A DNA stretch of 50,723 nt from an uncultured Prevotellaceae bacterium (GTDB lineage Bacteria; Bacteroidota; Bacteroidia; Bacteroidales; Bacteroidaceae). Of the stretch, positions 25,088 through 33,857 are shown in pieces. The position numbers and the translations under genes are program-made. How positions within the stretch are numbered: position 1 is the first letter of the stretch; every line of letters starts with the position of its first letter. The notes below the pieces were generated by a model that saw only the letters and a program-made list of their open reading frames with translations, did no database searches and was not told the origin of the DNA. Where the stretch lies: positions 1 to 50,723 of the forward strand of contig CACXMM010000034.1 of NCBI GenBank assembly GCA_902768785.1, in the 5' to 3' direction.

Positions 25088-26119
25088 CTACTCCACAGTC
25101 TCGCTTCTTCTCCTTCTGAACAATACAGAGGCAACGATGGGTGCTCCCACCAGGGCCGTGACACTATTGATAGGCAGAGCCCCTTCAAAGCCCGGCATTC
25201 TGGCAATGATATTACAGGCAAGCGCAAGGACTGCACCCATGAGCATGGTGGCAGGCATCAGGACACGGTGGTCACTGGTGCGCCAAATGGCCCTGCAGAG
25301 ATGGGGAACAGCAAGACCCAGGAACATGATCGGACCGCAATAGGCTGTGACAATGGCCACCAGAATACTCGAACAACCGATTACCACCAAACGGGCACGT
25401 TTGATGTTCAATCCCAAGTTTCGGGCATATTGTTCACCTAAAAGCAGGATATTCAACGTCTTGACCGTGAGCATTGACAAGGGAATCAAGATGAGCATCA
25501 GTACGACAAACAGTTCCATCTGATTCCCACTGACTCGTGAAAAACTGCCCAATCCCCACACAACATAGGCTCGGATATCCTCTTCGTTAGAGAAATATTT
25601 CAGTACGCCGATGATGGCTGTAGCCACATACCCAATCATCACACCAATGATCAATAAGGTGGCATTGCCGTGAACCTTCTGCGAGACATAGACGATCAGA
25701 GCCATCACAGACATGGCTCCGAAGATGGCAGCCAGCGAAATGGCGGCATTTCCCACGGCACCCAGACTGCTCAACGCCACACCGCCAATACTTCCAGTGG
25801 CCAAAACGACAAAAGCCACGCCGAGAGAGGCTCCATTACTGATACCTAAAACAGAAGGACCGGCCAACGGATTGTGGAAAACGGTCTGCATCTGCAAGCC
25901 GCTGATGGCCAGTCCTGCACCTGCCACCATGGCCGTCAAGGCTTGTGGCAACCGTGATTTCAAGATAATGTTCTGCCACACCTGGGGATGTTGGTCGTTC
26001 CCAAACAGAATGCTGAAGGCATCACTCAAGGGAATGGCTATGGTCCCCACCACGATGTTCAGGAAAAAGAACACTGTGATCAGCAGGAACATGCAGATAA
26101 ATTTGAGTCGGTCTGTCAT
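25088..26119 (-). CDS. FecCD/BtuC-type ABC transporter permease, probably for cobalamin
   Basis: This is a 343-residue inner-membrane permease with about ten hydrophobic segments. Family marks include LPQALTAMVAGAGLAISGLQMQ, NPLAGPSVLGISNGA and FLGLAVPHLCR, typical of iron-siderophore and B12 permeases. It ends RRRRSETVE. It is last in the corrin biosynthesis unit, after the BtuF-like gene, so cobalamin or cobinamide is the likely cargo. No ATPase (BtuD) gene is present in the window; it must be encoded elsewhere or be missing. Confidence 0.92.
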   Translation of the reverse strand: MTDRLKFICMFLLITVFFFLNIVVGTIAIPLSDAFSILFGNDQHPQVWQNIILKSRLPQALTAMVAGAGLAISGLQMQTVFHNPLAGPSVLGISNGASLGVAFVVLATGSIGGVALSSLGAVGNAAISLAAIFGAMSVMALIVYVSQKVHGNATLLIIGVMIGYVATAIIGVLKYFSNEEDIRAYVVWGLGSFSRVSGNQMELFVVLMLILIPLSMLTVKTLNILLLGEQYARNLGLNIKRARLVVIGCSSILVAIVTAYCGPIMFLGLAVPHLCRAIWRTSDHRVLMPATMLMGAVLALACNIIARMPGFEGALPINSVTALVGAPIVASVLFRRRRSETVE

Positions 26120-26135
26120 GCTAAACCTTATTCTT

Positions 26136-26163
26136 TTAATCCCTAATCTCTAATCCCTAATCC
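26136..26163 (-). repeat. Four heptamers (GGATTAG type) at the end of the BtuF-like gene
   Basis: Four in-register units read TTAATCC, CTAATCT, CTAATCC and CTAATCC on the plus strand. On the mRNA strand the gene's TAG stop (26159-26157) lies in the first unit. The unit AGATTAG also occurs in the 24363-24453 array. Confidence 0.7.
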
Positions 26164-27205
26164 TTTATCACCTTATAGTATTTCGGAGAATAATCACTCA
26201 ACAACTCGGGATGGAAAGCTTTGATGAAATCCTTCAAAACCAAATCTGGCTCCATGGCCGATAATTCATTAACCGGTGTATCGCTGATGTCACAACATAA
26301 CACCCGGTGCTCTTTCCATGCACGGAAATCAGCATAGCGGTTATTCTCTTCCTTCATGTTTCCGTAGGTCTGCGATTCCTTTCCCTTATTCTGGATGACC
26401 CAGAAGTCTCCTTTTTCCGCCTGCGCATAGACCGTTTCAAAGTCGAGATTCACGCCACCCGTGCGCTTATCGCTTTCCATAAAATAATGGGCTCCGGCAT
26501 CTTTGATGATCTGGGCGATGAAACTCTCACCACCCATGGCATACCAGTTGTCGCCGTGCATCTTACCATAGAGAACCTCCGGACGGACGGCACCTTCAGG
26601 AATCAGAGCCTTTGCTTCTGCATAGTTCTTCTTTATTTCATCAAACAGGAGATTCGCCTCTGCCGTCTTACCCGTCAGCAGTCCCACGAACTTAATCCAT
26701 TCTGCTTGTGCCAAAGGAGTGGTTTCCTGATAGCCCATATAGGGAATCAGCGGTATCTTCACATCCTCCAATTTATCAAAGCCACCACGCTTGGACAAAG
26801 AAACGAGAATTGCGGTGGGATTGGCGGCCATCACCAATTCCTCGTCGAAGTTTCCCTCCTTACCTATTTTCACGATTCTGCCGTCCTTGATACGTGCTTT
26901 CAACTCTTGATCAAAGAGATGGCGCGAACTGTTAATGCCCGACACGAAGTCGAGTGCACCTAATTTGATAAAGCCTGCCAACTGCAAGGAAGTCATACAA
27001 ACGACACCTTTCACAGGAACCTCTATACGCGTATAGCCTTCTACTGGTTCCACATCTGTTTCTCCCTTTCTGACCCTTTTGCGTACTGCAGATTCACAGT
27101 AGCTGTGTCCTGGGTGTTCCCTACGGAATGAGCAGTCTGTTTGTTGGTCTGCTTGCATCCTGTCATGACAATCATGAGCAGGAAAGCTAATAATCCTTTT
27201 TTCAT
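26157..27205 (-). CDS. BtuF-like ABC transporter substrate-binding lipoprotein with an apparent frameshift near residue 45
   Basis: The body (26157 to about 27090) is a periplasmic binding protein of the iron/B12 class: EVPVKGVVCMTSLQLAGF, then NWYAMGGESFIAQIIKDAG and NLDFETVYAQAEKGDFWVI. In its own frame the N-terminus lacks a signal. The proper start is in another frame: ATG at 27205 begins MKKGLLAFLLMIVMTGCKQT, a lipoprotein signal with lipobox Cys17, and runs to LQYAKG before hitting TAG near 27042. The two frames overlap across 27045-27100, where short A and G runs (AAAAGGG, AAAGGG) lie. Joining them needs a -1 shift. ATG 27205 is 4 bases after the previous gene's end, as expected in this operon. 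It could be a real disruption, a sequencing error or slippage. Annotations that begin at 27158 give a protein without an export signal. Confidence 0.8.
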
Positions 27206-27209
27206 TTGT

Positions 27210-28988
27210 TTATGATATGATTTTTCCTTTTTCCGAAATTAATACTATTTCCAATGTACCATGAGGCAGAAGTCCATCACAATGTCGATGGCAATGTCGG
27301 ATGATGACCTGCCCCAACTGCTCCATTTCTTGTTCAGTATAGAGCGTCCACAGTTCCCTGGCCATGTTCAGCGTTGATAGTCCAGAAACGTCCAGGCCGA
27401 CCTCTTCAGCCATCTGTTGAATAAAGCCGCGATTCATGGTCACCTGATGACTATGGGTATCGAGATTCCCTTCCGCCAATTTCACGGCCTTGCCAATCAT
27501 CAAGCCCATCACCAGATGCTGTACACCCAGTTCTGATGCAATACGAATGGTCTCGCCAATGAAGTTTCCATAATGAACAAAAGCCTGTAACGGCAACTCG
27601 GGAAAACGATGATGGAGAAATGCTTCGCTTTTGGCTCCGGAGTTAATGACTATCTCAGGAGCATATATCTTTCCTTTTCTCTCACCTCTTACTACCTCAA
27701 GTCCTACGGCCATTTCTTTACGGATGCTGCTGATCCTCGCCTCCAAAGAGAAAGGCTTTACGATTCCGCTTGTACCTATGATTGAAATGCCTCCCTGCAC
27801 ACCGATGCGAGGATTAAAGGTCCTGGCGCCCACTTGATGTCCCTGAGGGACAGAAATGATGACATCAGCACCCATTCCTTCAGGCAACAACGGCAGAAGA
27901 TTGTCACGGATCATCTGTTGGGGAACCTCATTAATAGCTGGAGCACCTATGGGAAGACCGAGTCCAGGAAGCGTCACGATTCCTACACCTTCCCCACCTT
28001 GAATAACCACCTTTTGGGCAAAATCTGTCAGTTTCACGGTTGCCTGAATTTCAAGACCATCCGTCAGATCGGGATCATCACCAGCATGTTTGATAACGGT
28101 GGCCGTATTTCCCTCAATCCTGTCTATCTGAACCTCTATATGCTCACCATCTGGAATGCGCACACTCACCGTCAGCTGTTTGGTGAAAGCTGCAACGGCG
28201 GCAGCTGTAGCACAGGTTCCTGTGGTCAGTCCCGTGTGCAGTTCAAAGAAATCAGGTAACAGTTCCTGTATTTTCAGCCGAAGACCGTGAGGACCATCAA
28301 CTACATGCTGCCATGGGAAAAGCGGGCGCTCAACAACAAAAACGGGCGTTCCTGTTTGGGAAGCAGCTTCTATCTTTTCAGGGAAGCCGCCCGTTGTTCC
28401 ACTTTCTTTGGTAAGGATAGCCTGCGGTCTCAACCGGGTGATTAATGAAGTCGTGTCTTCATGTTCATAATAGACTAAGTGATCCATCGGAAATCCTTCC
28501 CTTACGGCTATATCGCGCGAATGATCCCTGTCAAGAATCCGCAACCAGCACTCGTTGTCCTTCCAATAGTCTCGCAGGCTGCCTATAGTCTGCACACCCG
28601 TCAAAGCCAGAAGTCGATGAATGTCTTTTGCCTTCAGCTGGGTAATAGCATCCTCATAGTCCTTACACCAAAACACACCATCAGTATGAGGTTCATACTG
28701 CCGTTCATAACGGATAACAGGCAGATGCTCATGCTGAGCCATTGTCATGATATGATGATGGAGTTGTGTGGCAAAGGGATGCGCTGCATCCACTATCAAG
28801 GAAATAGCATTCTTCCTGCAAAAAGCAGCCATTTCATCGGCGTTCATGCCACCCGTTACTCGTATTCCATGCACTAACTCTACATCCTGCCCGTTCCCTC
28901 GGGTAGAATACCAGAACGGCTTGCCGGCCTCTTCAAGAACCTGCACTGCCCGTCGTCCTTCTGTGGTGCCTCCGAATACCAGTATCAT
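27210..28988 (-). CDS. Fusion of precorrin-6A reductase (CbiJ/CobK) and cobalt-precorrin-5B C1-methyltransferase (CbiD)
   Basis: This is a 592-residue bifunctional enzyme of anaerobic corrin synthesis. Residues 1 to about 245 are CbiJ/CobK: VFGGTTEGRRAVQ at the N-terminus, then SLIVDAAHPFATQLHHH and TGVQTIGSL. About 250-592 are CbiD: LHTGLTTGTCATAAAVAAF, then GGEGVGIVTLPGLG and SGAKSEAFLHHRFPEL. CbiD methylates C1 and CbiJ reduces the ring, consecutive steps around ring contraction. The start at 28988 follows a telomere-like repeat spacer. The BtuF-like gene starts 4 bases after its stop. Confidence 0.93.
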   Translation of the reverse strand: MILVFGGTTEGRRAVQVLEEAGKPFWYSTRGNGQDVELVHGIRVTGGMNADEMAAFCRKNAISLIVDAAHPFATQLHHHIMTMAQHEHLPVIRYERQYEPHTDGVFWCKDYEDAITQLKAKDIHRLLALTGVQTIGSLRDYWKDNECWLRILDRDHSRDIAVREGFPMDHLVYYEHEDTTSLITRLRPQAILTKESGTTGGFPEKIEAASQTGTPVFVVERPLFPWQHVVDGPHGLRLKIQELLPDFFELHTGLTTGTCATAAAVAAFTKQLTVSVRIPDGEHIEVQIDRIEGNTATVIKHAGDDPDLTDGLEIQATVKLTDFAQKVVIQGGEGVGIVTLPGLGLPIGAPAINEVPQQMIRDNLLPLLPEGMGADVIISVPQGHQVGARTFNPRIGVQGGISIIGTSGIVKPFSLEARISSIRKEMAVGLEVVRGERKGKIYAPEIVINSGAKSEAFLHHRFPELPLQAFVHYGNFIGETIRIASELGVQHLVMGLMIGKAVKLAEGNLDTHSHQVTMNRGFIQQMAEEVGLDVSGLSTLNMARELWTLYTEQEMEQLGQVIIRHCHRHCDGLLPHGTLEIVLISEKGKIIS

Positions 28989-28990
28989 AT

Positions 28991-29044
28991 ATAACTCTAA
29001 CCTTAACTCTAACCTTAACCCTAACCTTAACCCTAACGTTAACT
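28991..29044. repeat. Nine telomere-like hexamers (CTAACC/TTAACC) filling an operon spacer
   Basis: Units are ATAACT, CTAACC, TTAACT, CTAACC, TTAACC, CTAACC, TTAACC, CTAACG and TTAACT in exact 6-bp register, effectively a 12-bp dimer repeat. They occupy the whole gap between the CbiG-CbiF stop (29046) and the CbiJ-CbiD start (28988). Confidence 0.85.
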
Positions 29045-29045
29045 C

Positions 29046-30821
29046 CTAGCTATTAACTCCTTTTCTGAAAAGATGTGTGAAATGCTTATCGTAGAGTTTT
29101 GAATTCTCACTACGATTGCCGATGGCCTCTCCTACTACGAGCATTGTGGTAAGCGTCAGCTGATTATCATGCACGATCTTCGCCAGATCTTTGAGCACTC
29201 CCCGATAGATGCGCTGATCTTTCCAAGTCAGATGATAACAGGCAGCAACGGGCGTATCTTCAGGGTATTCTTGCAAGAGTTCGTGTTGCACATCATCAAC
29301 GATGGCTGCGGAAAGGAAGATGCACATCGTACTTTGTGAACGGGCCAGCAGGTGTAGTTTTTCCCTTTCCGGCATGGGTGTACGTCCTTCACCACGGGTG
29401 AGGATGATGGTCTGGCATCGTTCAGGAATCGTGAACTGCGAACGAAGTTCGGCGGCAGCAGCCAAGAACGAACTGATGCCGGGAGTGATGTGATAGTCCA
29501 TTCCATGTTTGTCAAAGAAGGCCATCTGTTCCTGGATAGCGCCGAAGATACAAGGGTCACCTGTATGCAGGCGAACGATATATTTCCCTTTGTCATAGAA
29601 CTCCTTCATCAGATCACATTGTTCTTCCAATGACATATCGGCAGAAGAGCGAACGGTGGCCCCGGGTTTCGCACAAAGCGTCAGTTCCTTGGGTACTAGA
29701 GAACCCGCATATAAAATAAGGTCGGCTCTTTCCAGTAACTGTCTTCCACGTACCGATACCAAATCAGGGTCACCAGGACCAGCGCCCACAATTTCCACAT
29801 GACCTTCCCGAAGGTATTTGCGGTCGATGGCCACCGCCACGGTGAAGTTCTTTCCTTTCTGCTTGATCAGCAACAGCTTACCATGATTACTGCCTAATAT
29901 CGCCGCAGCCTCACATACGCTGGGCGTTCCCACATGTTTGGAAACCACATCCGAAGGCGTAGGGACCTCCACCTTCGACAGTTCCTCTGCCGTAAAGAAC
30001 TTCACGGGATAAGGGTCCGTCTGCAGGAGTTTAATCAATGGTTCGTCTGCTTTCACATCTATCGTGCAATACTCACGGGCGAGATTAAAAAAGCCATGAT
30101 TCTCCACGACCTCATCAATATCACTCATCACGTCTAAGGCAGGACCTGCCTGATGAGCCAGACCGATGCCGTAAGTGATTACCTTCGGAATGAAATGCAC
30201 GTATGGAATATCCATATCGGGATACACCCTGCGGGGTGAAACGACAATCAGTGCACGAAAAGATTTCAGCGTCGACGTTTCCACATCCTTGACGATGGTG
30301 ACATGTGGAGGCAACGTACTTTCCAAATAGTCGGTTCCACGGTCGCGTATATCCATATAAAGTGCCACGGGTTTCTTATTGACAAACTGGAAAATGACGG
30401 CATTCACTTCCTCCTTCTCCTCAGCAACGACCCAATCGAACTGCTCCTCGAACGTGTCCAGCGCCCACAACCCTTGACAATCGCTCTGCGTGGTGATCAC
30501 GGGATGAGTCCCCAGGATGGCTGCCACTTCCTTGGTCAACTGATTGGCTCCTCCCTTATGTCCACTGAGCACAGCAATCACGTTCCTGCCCGTACTATCC
30601 ACACAGACCACAGCAGGATCGGTGTATTTATCCTTGATGACAGAGGCGATGGTACGCACACAGATACCCAATGCCGAAACAAAGATGAATGCATCGAACT
30701 CATGGAAGGTATCTTTTACCTCACCGCGAGCCAAGAGTTGAGTCTCACCCGAAAGTGCCTTCTGCAACTTCCGTGCTATCGTTCTGCTTTCTATAGATAC
30801 GGGTACAATCGCTATTTTCAT
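29046..30821 (-). CDS. Fusion of cobalt-precorrin-5A hydrolase (CbiG) and cobalt-precorrin-4 C11-methyltransferase (CbiF/CobM)
   Basis: This is a 591-residue bifunctional corrin enzyme. Residues 1 to about 330 are CbiG: FIFVSALGICVRTIASVIKD, then VLSGHKGGANQLTKEVA, and a C-terminal CbiG part with TPSDVVSKHVGTPSVCEAAA. About 340-590 are the SAM-dependent methyltransferase CbiF: VEIVGAGPGDPDLVSVRG, LHTGDPCIFGAIQEQ and ITPGISSFLAAAAEL. CbiF methylates C11 and CbiG then opens the lactone and releases acetaldehyde, so successive activities are fused. It overlaps the upstream CbiE-CbiT gene by four bases. Confidence 0.94.
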   Translation of the reverse strand: MKIAIVPVSIESRTIARKLQKALSGETQLLARGEVKDTFHEFDAFIFVSALGICVRTIASVIKDKYTDPAVVCVDSTGRNVIAVLSGHKGGANQLTKEVAAILGTHPVITTQSDCQGLWALDTFEEQFDWVVAEEKEEVNAVIFQFVNKKPVALYMDIRDRGTDYLESTLPPHVTIVKDVETSTLKSFRALIVVSPRRVYPDMDIPYVHFIPKVITYGIGLAHQAGPALDVMSDIDEVVENHGFFNLAREYCTIDVKADEPLIKLLQTDPYPVKFFTAEELSKVEVPTPSDVVSKHVGTPSVCEAAAILGSNHGKLLLIKQKGKNFTVAVAIDRKYLREGHVEIVGAGPGDPDLVSVRGRQLLERADLILYAGSLVPKELTLCAKPGATVRSSADMSLEEQCDLMKEFYDKGKYIVRLHTGDPCIFGAIQEQMAFFDKHGMDYHITPGISSFLAAAAELRSQFTIPERCQTIILTRGEGRTPMPEREKLHLLARSQSTMCIFLSAAIVDDVQHELLQEYPEDTPVAACYHLTWKDQRIYRGVLKDLAKIVHDNQLTLTTMLVVGEAIGNRSENSKLYDKHFTHLFRKGVNS

Positions 30822-32041
30822 GATTTTCGTGCTTTCAATATAATAATGGGATGATAATCGTTGATAGCCACACGCATCGGTTCCTCCAAAACAAGTCCCA
30901 GTTCACACGCAGCCATTTCAAAAACCTGCTGACTGTCTGTACGAATCCGTTCATCGGTTATACTCTTTGGATCAACACAGTTATAGACCATGACGCCTCC
31001 TGGCAAAAGTGCATTAGCTGCCTTAGCCATCATCTCCTGTAAACGTCCGCCATGACCACCTATAAAAACGGCATCCGGTGGAATACAGTCATCAATAGGA
31101 ATCTCGATGAAGTCGGCAATGATTGAAGTGATTCCTGGAGCTTTAAACCGATGGGAATTCATCTCCATGAGTTGTTTCCCTTCTTCACGAATCTCGAAAG
31201 CTGTTACATGAAGATGAGGAAAATGAAGTTTGGCTTCAATGGAAACACTACCTGTACAGAAACCGATATCCCACAGGGATTGGCGGTTTTGCAATTCGAG
31301 CGCTGCCAAGGTAAGCAGACGGACAGGTGCCTTGGTAATCATCTTCTCACGACCATCAAGGAGTGCGAACTGGTTGTCTGGGATGCCGAGGGGCTTACTT
31401 GCTACCGAACCGTGATCTGAATGCATCTCCAGGATCAAGCAATTAGGACGTTGGAAAGAGTGATGCGCTACTTCCTCCAACGTGAGCGTAGTAACGCGTT
31501 CCTCTGTTTCACTGCCAAGATGTTCGCCAATACTCATCCGATAGTTATTGTAACCATACTTCAACATACGTTGAGCAATGGCCGCTGGGGTATGCTCGCC
31601 ATCCGTAAGCACACCGATCTTCTGCCTACGTTCTATCAATGCACGGTCAAATTCATGCCATGGACGACCTGTCAGTGAGACAATGGTCATGTCATGATAA
31701 GGCATTACCAGTCGGTGAGCCAACATCTGAAGGGAGTTGAAAGATGGAAAGACCTGTATTTCGGCATCAGGAATCTCCCTCCTGATGGTGTTGGCAAAGC
31801 CGAAAAACAAGGGGTCGCCTGATGCAAACACCACGATGGGCTTTTCTATCTGGGCATATTGCGCAAAGACATCATTGAGCGGAACTGTGATGTCAATCCA
31901 TTTCGCACCTGCCGGAAGCAGATCCTTCACCAGTTCATGATGGCGCCTGCCTCCTGAAAAGACAGCGTCAGGAAGTGTTTCGGGTAAAGTAACACCCTTC
32001 GAAACATCTGGCATTCCGATGACGATGAATCGTTTAGACAT
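30818..32041 (-). CDS. Fused cobalt-precorrin-7 C5-methyltransferase / C15-methyltransferase-decarboxylase (CbiE-CbiT, CobL type)
   Basis: This is a 407-residue bifunctional methyltransferase. The N-terminal half is CbiE: IVVFASGDPLFFGFANTIRR and SFNSLQMLAHRL are family marks. The C-terminal half (about 225-407) is CbiT, with SAM motif LWDIGFCTGSVSIEAKL near 255 and PDAVFIGGHGGRLQEMM. Together they methylate C5 and C15 and decarboxylate the C12 acetate. It overlaps the genes on both sides: 8 bases with CbiH-CbiC and 4 with CbiG-CbiF. Confidence 0.94.
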   Translation of the reverse strand: MSKRFIVIGMPDVSKGVTLPETLPDAVFSGGRRHHELVKDLLPAGAKWIDITVPLNDVFAQYAQIEKPIVVFASGDPLFFGFANTIRREIPDAEIQVFPSFNSLQMLAHRLVMPYHDMTIVSLTGRPWHEFDRALIERRQKIGVLTDGEHTPAAIAQRMLKYGYNNYRMSIGEHLGSETEERVTTLTLEEVAHHSFQRPNCLILEMHSDHGSVASKPLGIPDNQFALLDGREKMITKAPVRLLTLAALELQNRQSLWDIGFCTGSVSIEAKLHFPHLHVTAFEIREEGKQLMEMNSHRFKAPGITSIIADFIEIPIDDCIPPDAVFIGGHGGRLQEMMAKAANALLPGGVMVYNCVDPKSITDERIRTDSQQVFEMAACELGLVLEEPMRVAINDYHPIIILKARKS

Positions 32042-33452
32042 CTCTTCCTGGTTTTAACTGTTCGGCATCGGGCCAAGCCAGAATACTGTTCACAAGCGTA
32101 GCCGCTACATTAGAGCCACCTTTTCGGCCTTCAACAATGATCTTTGGCACGTCATGGAAGACCTTTACCATGTGTTTCGACTCACAGACATGAACGAAAC
32201 CCACAGGGGCAGCGATGATTCCAACAGGTCTTGCCTTCTTCTTGCGCATCAGGTCACATAGCTCCATCAACGCCGTAGGCGCATTGCCGAATACATACAA
32301 GGCCTCAGGATGGTCCTCCACAGCCAGACGGATTCCAGCCTGAGTGCGTGTGATCTCCTTCTCCTTCGCCATCGATGCCACGCGCTCGTCGTGAAGGTAG
32401 CATTTCACCTCGATGCCATAACGTTCACAAGCTGTCTTTCGGATTCCACTGGCTGCCATCGTCACATCGGTGATGATCGTCTTCAGCCGTCCTTCCTTCA
32501 TTGCCTGATGCAATAACGGAACAGCCTCTTCATCGGTATAGAGAATATCCTCCATCGAAAAATCAGCAGTCGTATGAATAGCATGTAATAGCGGCCATTT
32601 CCTACTAAGGGGGATATCAGGATCATGCAACTCACGACTGATGGTTCGGAAACTCTCCATCATAATGTTCTGTCCGATGTTCGTTCCTGTCTCCTCTCCG
32701 TTTCCTTCTTGATAATAACCCCTTGGCGTGATGATACAATTCTCCCAAGTATAACTTTGCGAGTTACCGATGATGATGACAGTAAACATGTCCACATCTT
32801 CAGGATCCAAGTCATACAAAGTGGTCACCTTTACCTCCTGCTCCGGACGTCCTGCCTGTCGCACATATCCCACAGGGGTATTACCATCCCTTTCTTTCAG
32901 GAACAGCTCTTTCAGACGGTACAGCTGCCAGTAACGTCCATGACTCTTGGGATTATAGACAGCAGTGACGAAGTCGGCCTGGGCAGCAGCTACGATACGC
33001 TTTTCAATCTTTGCCCAAGGTGTCATCAGGTCAGAAAGGGAAATCACACAGAAGTCATGTCCCACAGGTGCACCCAAAAGAGAGGCAGCCTTCTGGAAAG
33101 CGCTGATACCTGACAATGAAACTATCTCAATATCATCTCCCAAAGCTTTTTCCTTCGCCATCTCGTAAATCAGCGGAGCCATACCGTAAATACCTGCGTC
33201 ACCACTGGAGATGACCGCCACGTATTTGCCCTGCATAGCCAAGTCAAAAGCCTGACGGGCACGGTCGCGCTCCCGTTTCATTCCTGTATCCACGCACTGT
33301 GCCCCCTCTTTCAGGTAGGGTTCAATAAACTGGAAATAATACTGATAGCCCACCACTACGTCAGCCTCTTTGATGGCATTCATCACCGCTGGCGTGATAT
33401 CCTCCACGCTTCCCGGTCCGATACCGACTACGGTTATTTTTGCCTTACTCAT
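32034..33452 (-). CDS. Fusion of cobalt-precorrin-3 C17-methyltransferase (CbiH/CobJ) and precorrin-8X methylmutase (CbiC/CobH)
   Basis: This is a 472-residue bifunctional enzyme. The start at 33452 (MSKAKITVVGIGPGSVED) matches CbiH; the longer frame to 33503 crosses the promoter. Residues 1 to about 245 are CbiH: VVGIGPGSVEDITP, ISSGDAGIYGMAPLIYE and VISLSDLMTPW. About 275-472 are CbiC: HTTADFSMEDI carries the catalytic His of the methylmutase, and GIIAAPVGFVHVCESK and EGRKGGSNVAATLVNS follow. CbiH drives ring contraction and CbiC moves the C11 methyl to C12. It is the first gene of the corrin unit, with a promoter at 33473-33504. Confidence 0.95.
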   Translation of the reverse strand: MSKAKITVVGIGPGSVEDITPAVMNAIKEADVVVGYQYYFQFIEPYLKEGAQCVDTGMKRERDRARQAFDLAMQGKYVAVISSGDAGIYGMAPLIYEMAKEKALGDDIEIVSLSGISAFQKAASLLGAPVGHDFCVISLSDLMTPWAKIEKRIVAAAQADFVTAVYNPKSHGRYWQLYRLKELFLKERDGNTPVGYVRQAGRPEQEVKVTTLYDLDPEDVDMFTVIIIGNSQSYTWENCIITPRGYYQEGNGEETGTNIGQNIMMESFRTISRELHDPDIPLSRKWPLLHAIHTTADFSMEDILYTDEEAVPLLHQAMKEGRLKTIITDVTMAASGIRKTACERYGIEVKCYLHDERVASMAKEKEITRTQAGIRLAVEDHPEALYVFGNAPTALMELCDLMRKKKARPVGIIAAPVGFVHVCESKHMVKVFHDVPKIIVEGRKGGSNVAATLVNSILAWPDAEQLKPGRDV

Positions 33453-33472
33453 GTCCTGATAGATTTCTTTTG

Positions 33473-33504
33473 CAAAGATACGATTAAACGAATACAAATG
33501 CAAA
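33473..33504 (-). promoter_or_regulatory. Promoter of the corrin biosynthesis unit (-33 TTTG, 20 bp, -7 TATCTTTG)
   Basis: TATCTTTG at 33480-33473 is preceded 20 bases upstream by TTTG at 33504-33501, the usual Bacteroidetes spacing. It lies 20 bases before the CbiH-CbiC ATG. There is no room for a riboswitch here, so any B12 control must come by read-through from the upstream unit, unless this promoter escapes it. Confidence 0.6.
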
Positions 33505-33530
33505 TAATGCTTGTATTTATTTCCTATGAC

Positions 33531-33857
33531 TTATTCCGGCACGTAGATAATCTCACCATTCTCCAACTGGTAGGCTATCCCCACCTTCCGTCCACGTCTT
33601 CCAGAAGTCTGTTGGTCATCACTGGGAGTATAATGTTTGATCCGCTGCCCCTCCTTGGTGATAATCTCCATATTGTCCTTCCCCGGGTTCTTGATTATGG
33701 TGAAGTCCTCCTTACTGAAGAGTTCCGACATATTGAAATGGGTGACCAAAGCCACCATCAGGGCCACCGCAAAGACCATTGCCACATCGAAGAGGTTGGC
33801 AACGGTCTGCATGGGATCCTCATCCCCTTGCTGTAACAATCTATTCCTTGCTCTCAT
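33531..33857 (-). CDS. DUF2149 family protein (HmuV-like)
   Basis: This is a 108-residue single-span protein. The start at 33857 (MRARNRLLQQGDEDPMQT) is preferred over 33878. The sequence QTVANLFDVAMVFAVALMVAL holds one membrane segment, as in the ExbD-like position of proton-channel complexes, followed by a soluble part ending GEIIYVPE. It overlaps the MotA/TolQ/ExbB gene by 17 bases, so they likely form one complex. In Porphyromonas the equivalent pair is HmuU-HmuV (from memory). It is last in the riboswitch-led unit. Confidence 0.82.
   Translation of the reverse strand: MRARNRLLQQGDEDPMQTVANLFDVAMVFAVALMVALVTHFNMSELFSKEDFTIIKNPGKDNMEIITKEGQRIKHYTPSDDQQTSGRRGRKVGIAYQLENGEIIYVPE

Noticed and set aside
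28991-29044. Eukaryotic telomere contamination or assembly join
   Set aside because: Only nine imperfect units lie neatly between two genes of one bacterial pathway in the same operon.
33453-33530. A second cobalamin riboswitch before the corrin unit
   Set aside because: The gap is only 78 bases and shows a promoter but none of the B12-element core words.
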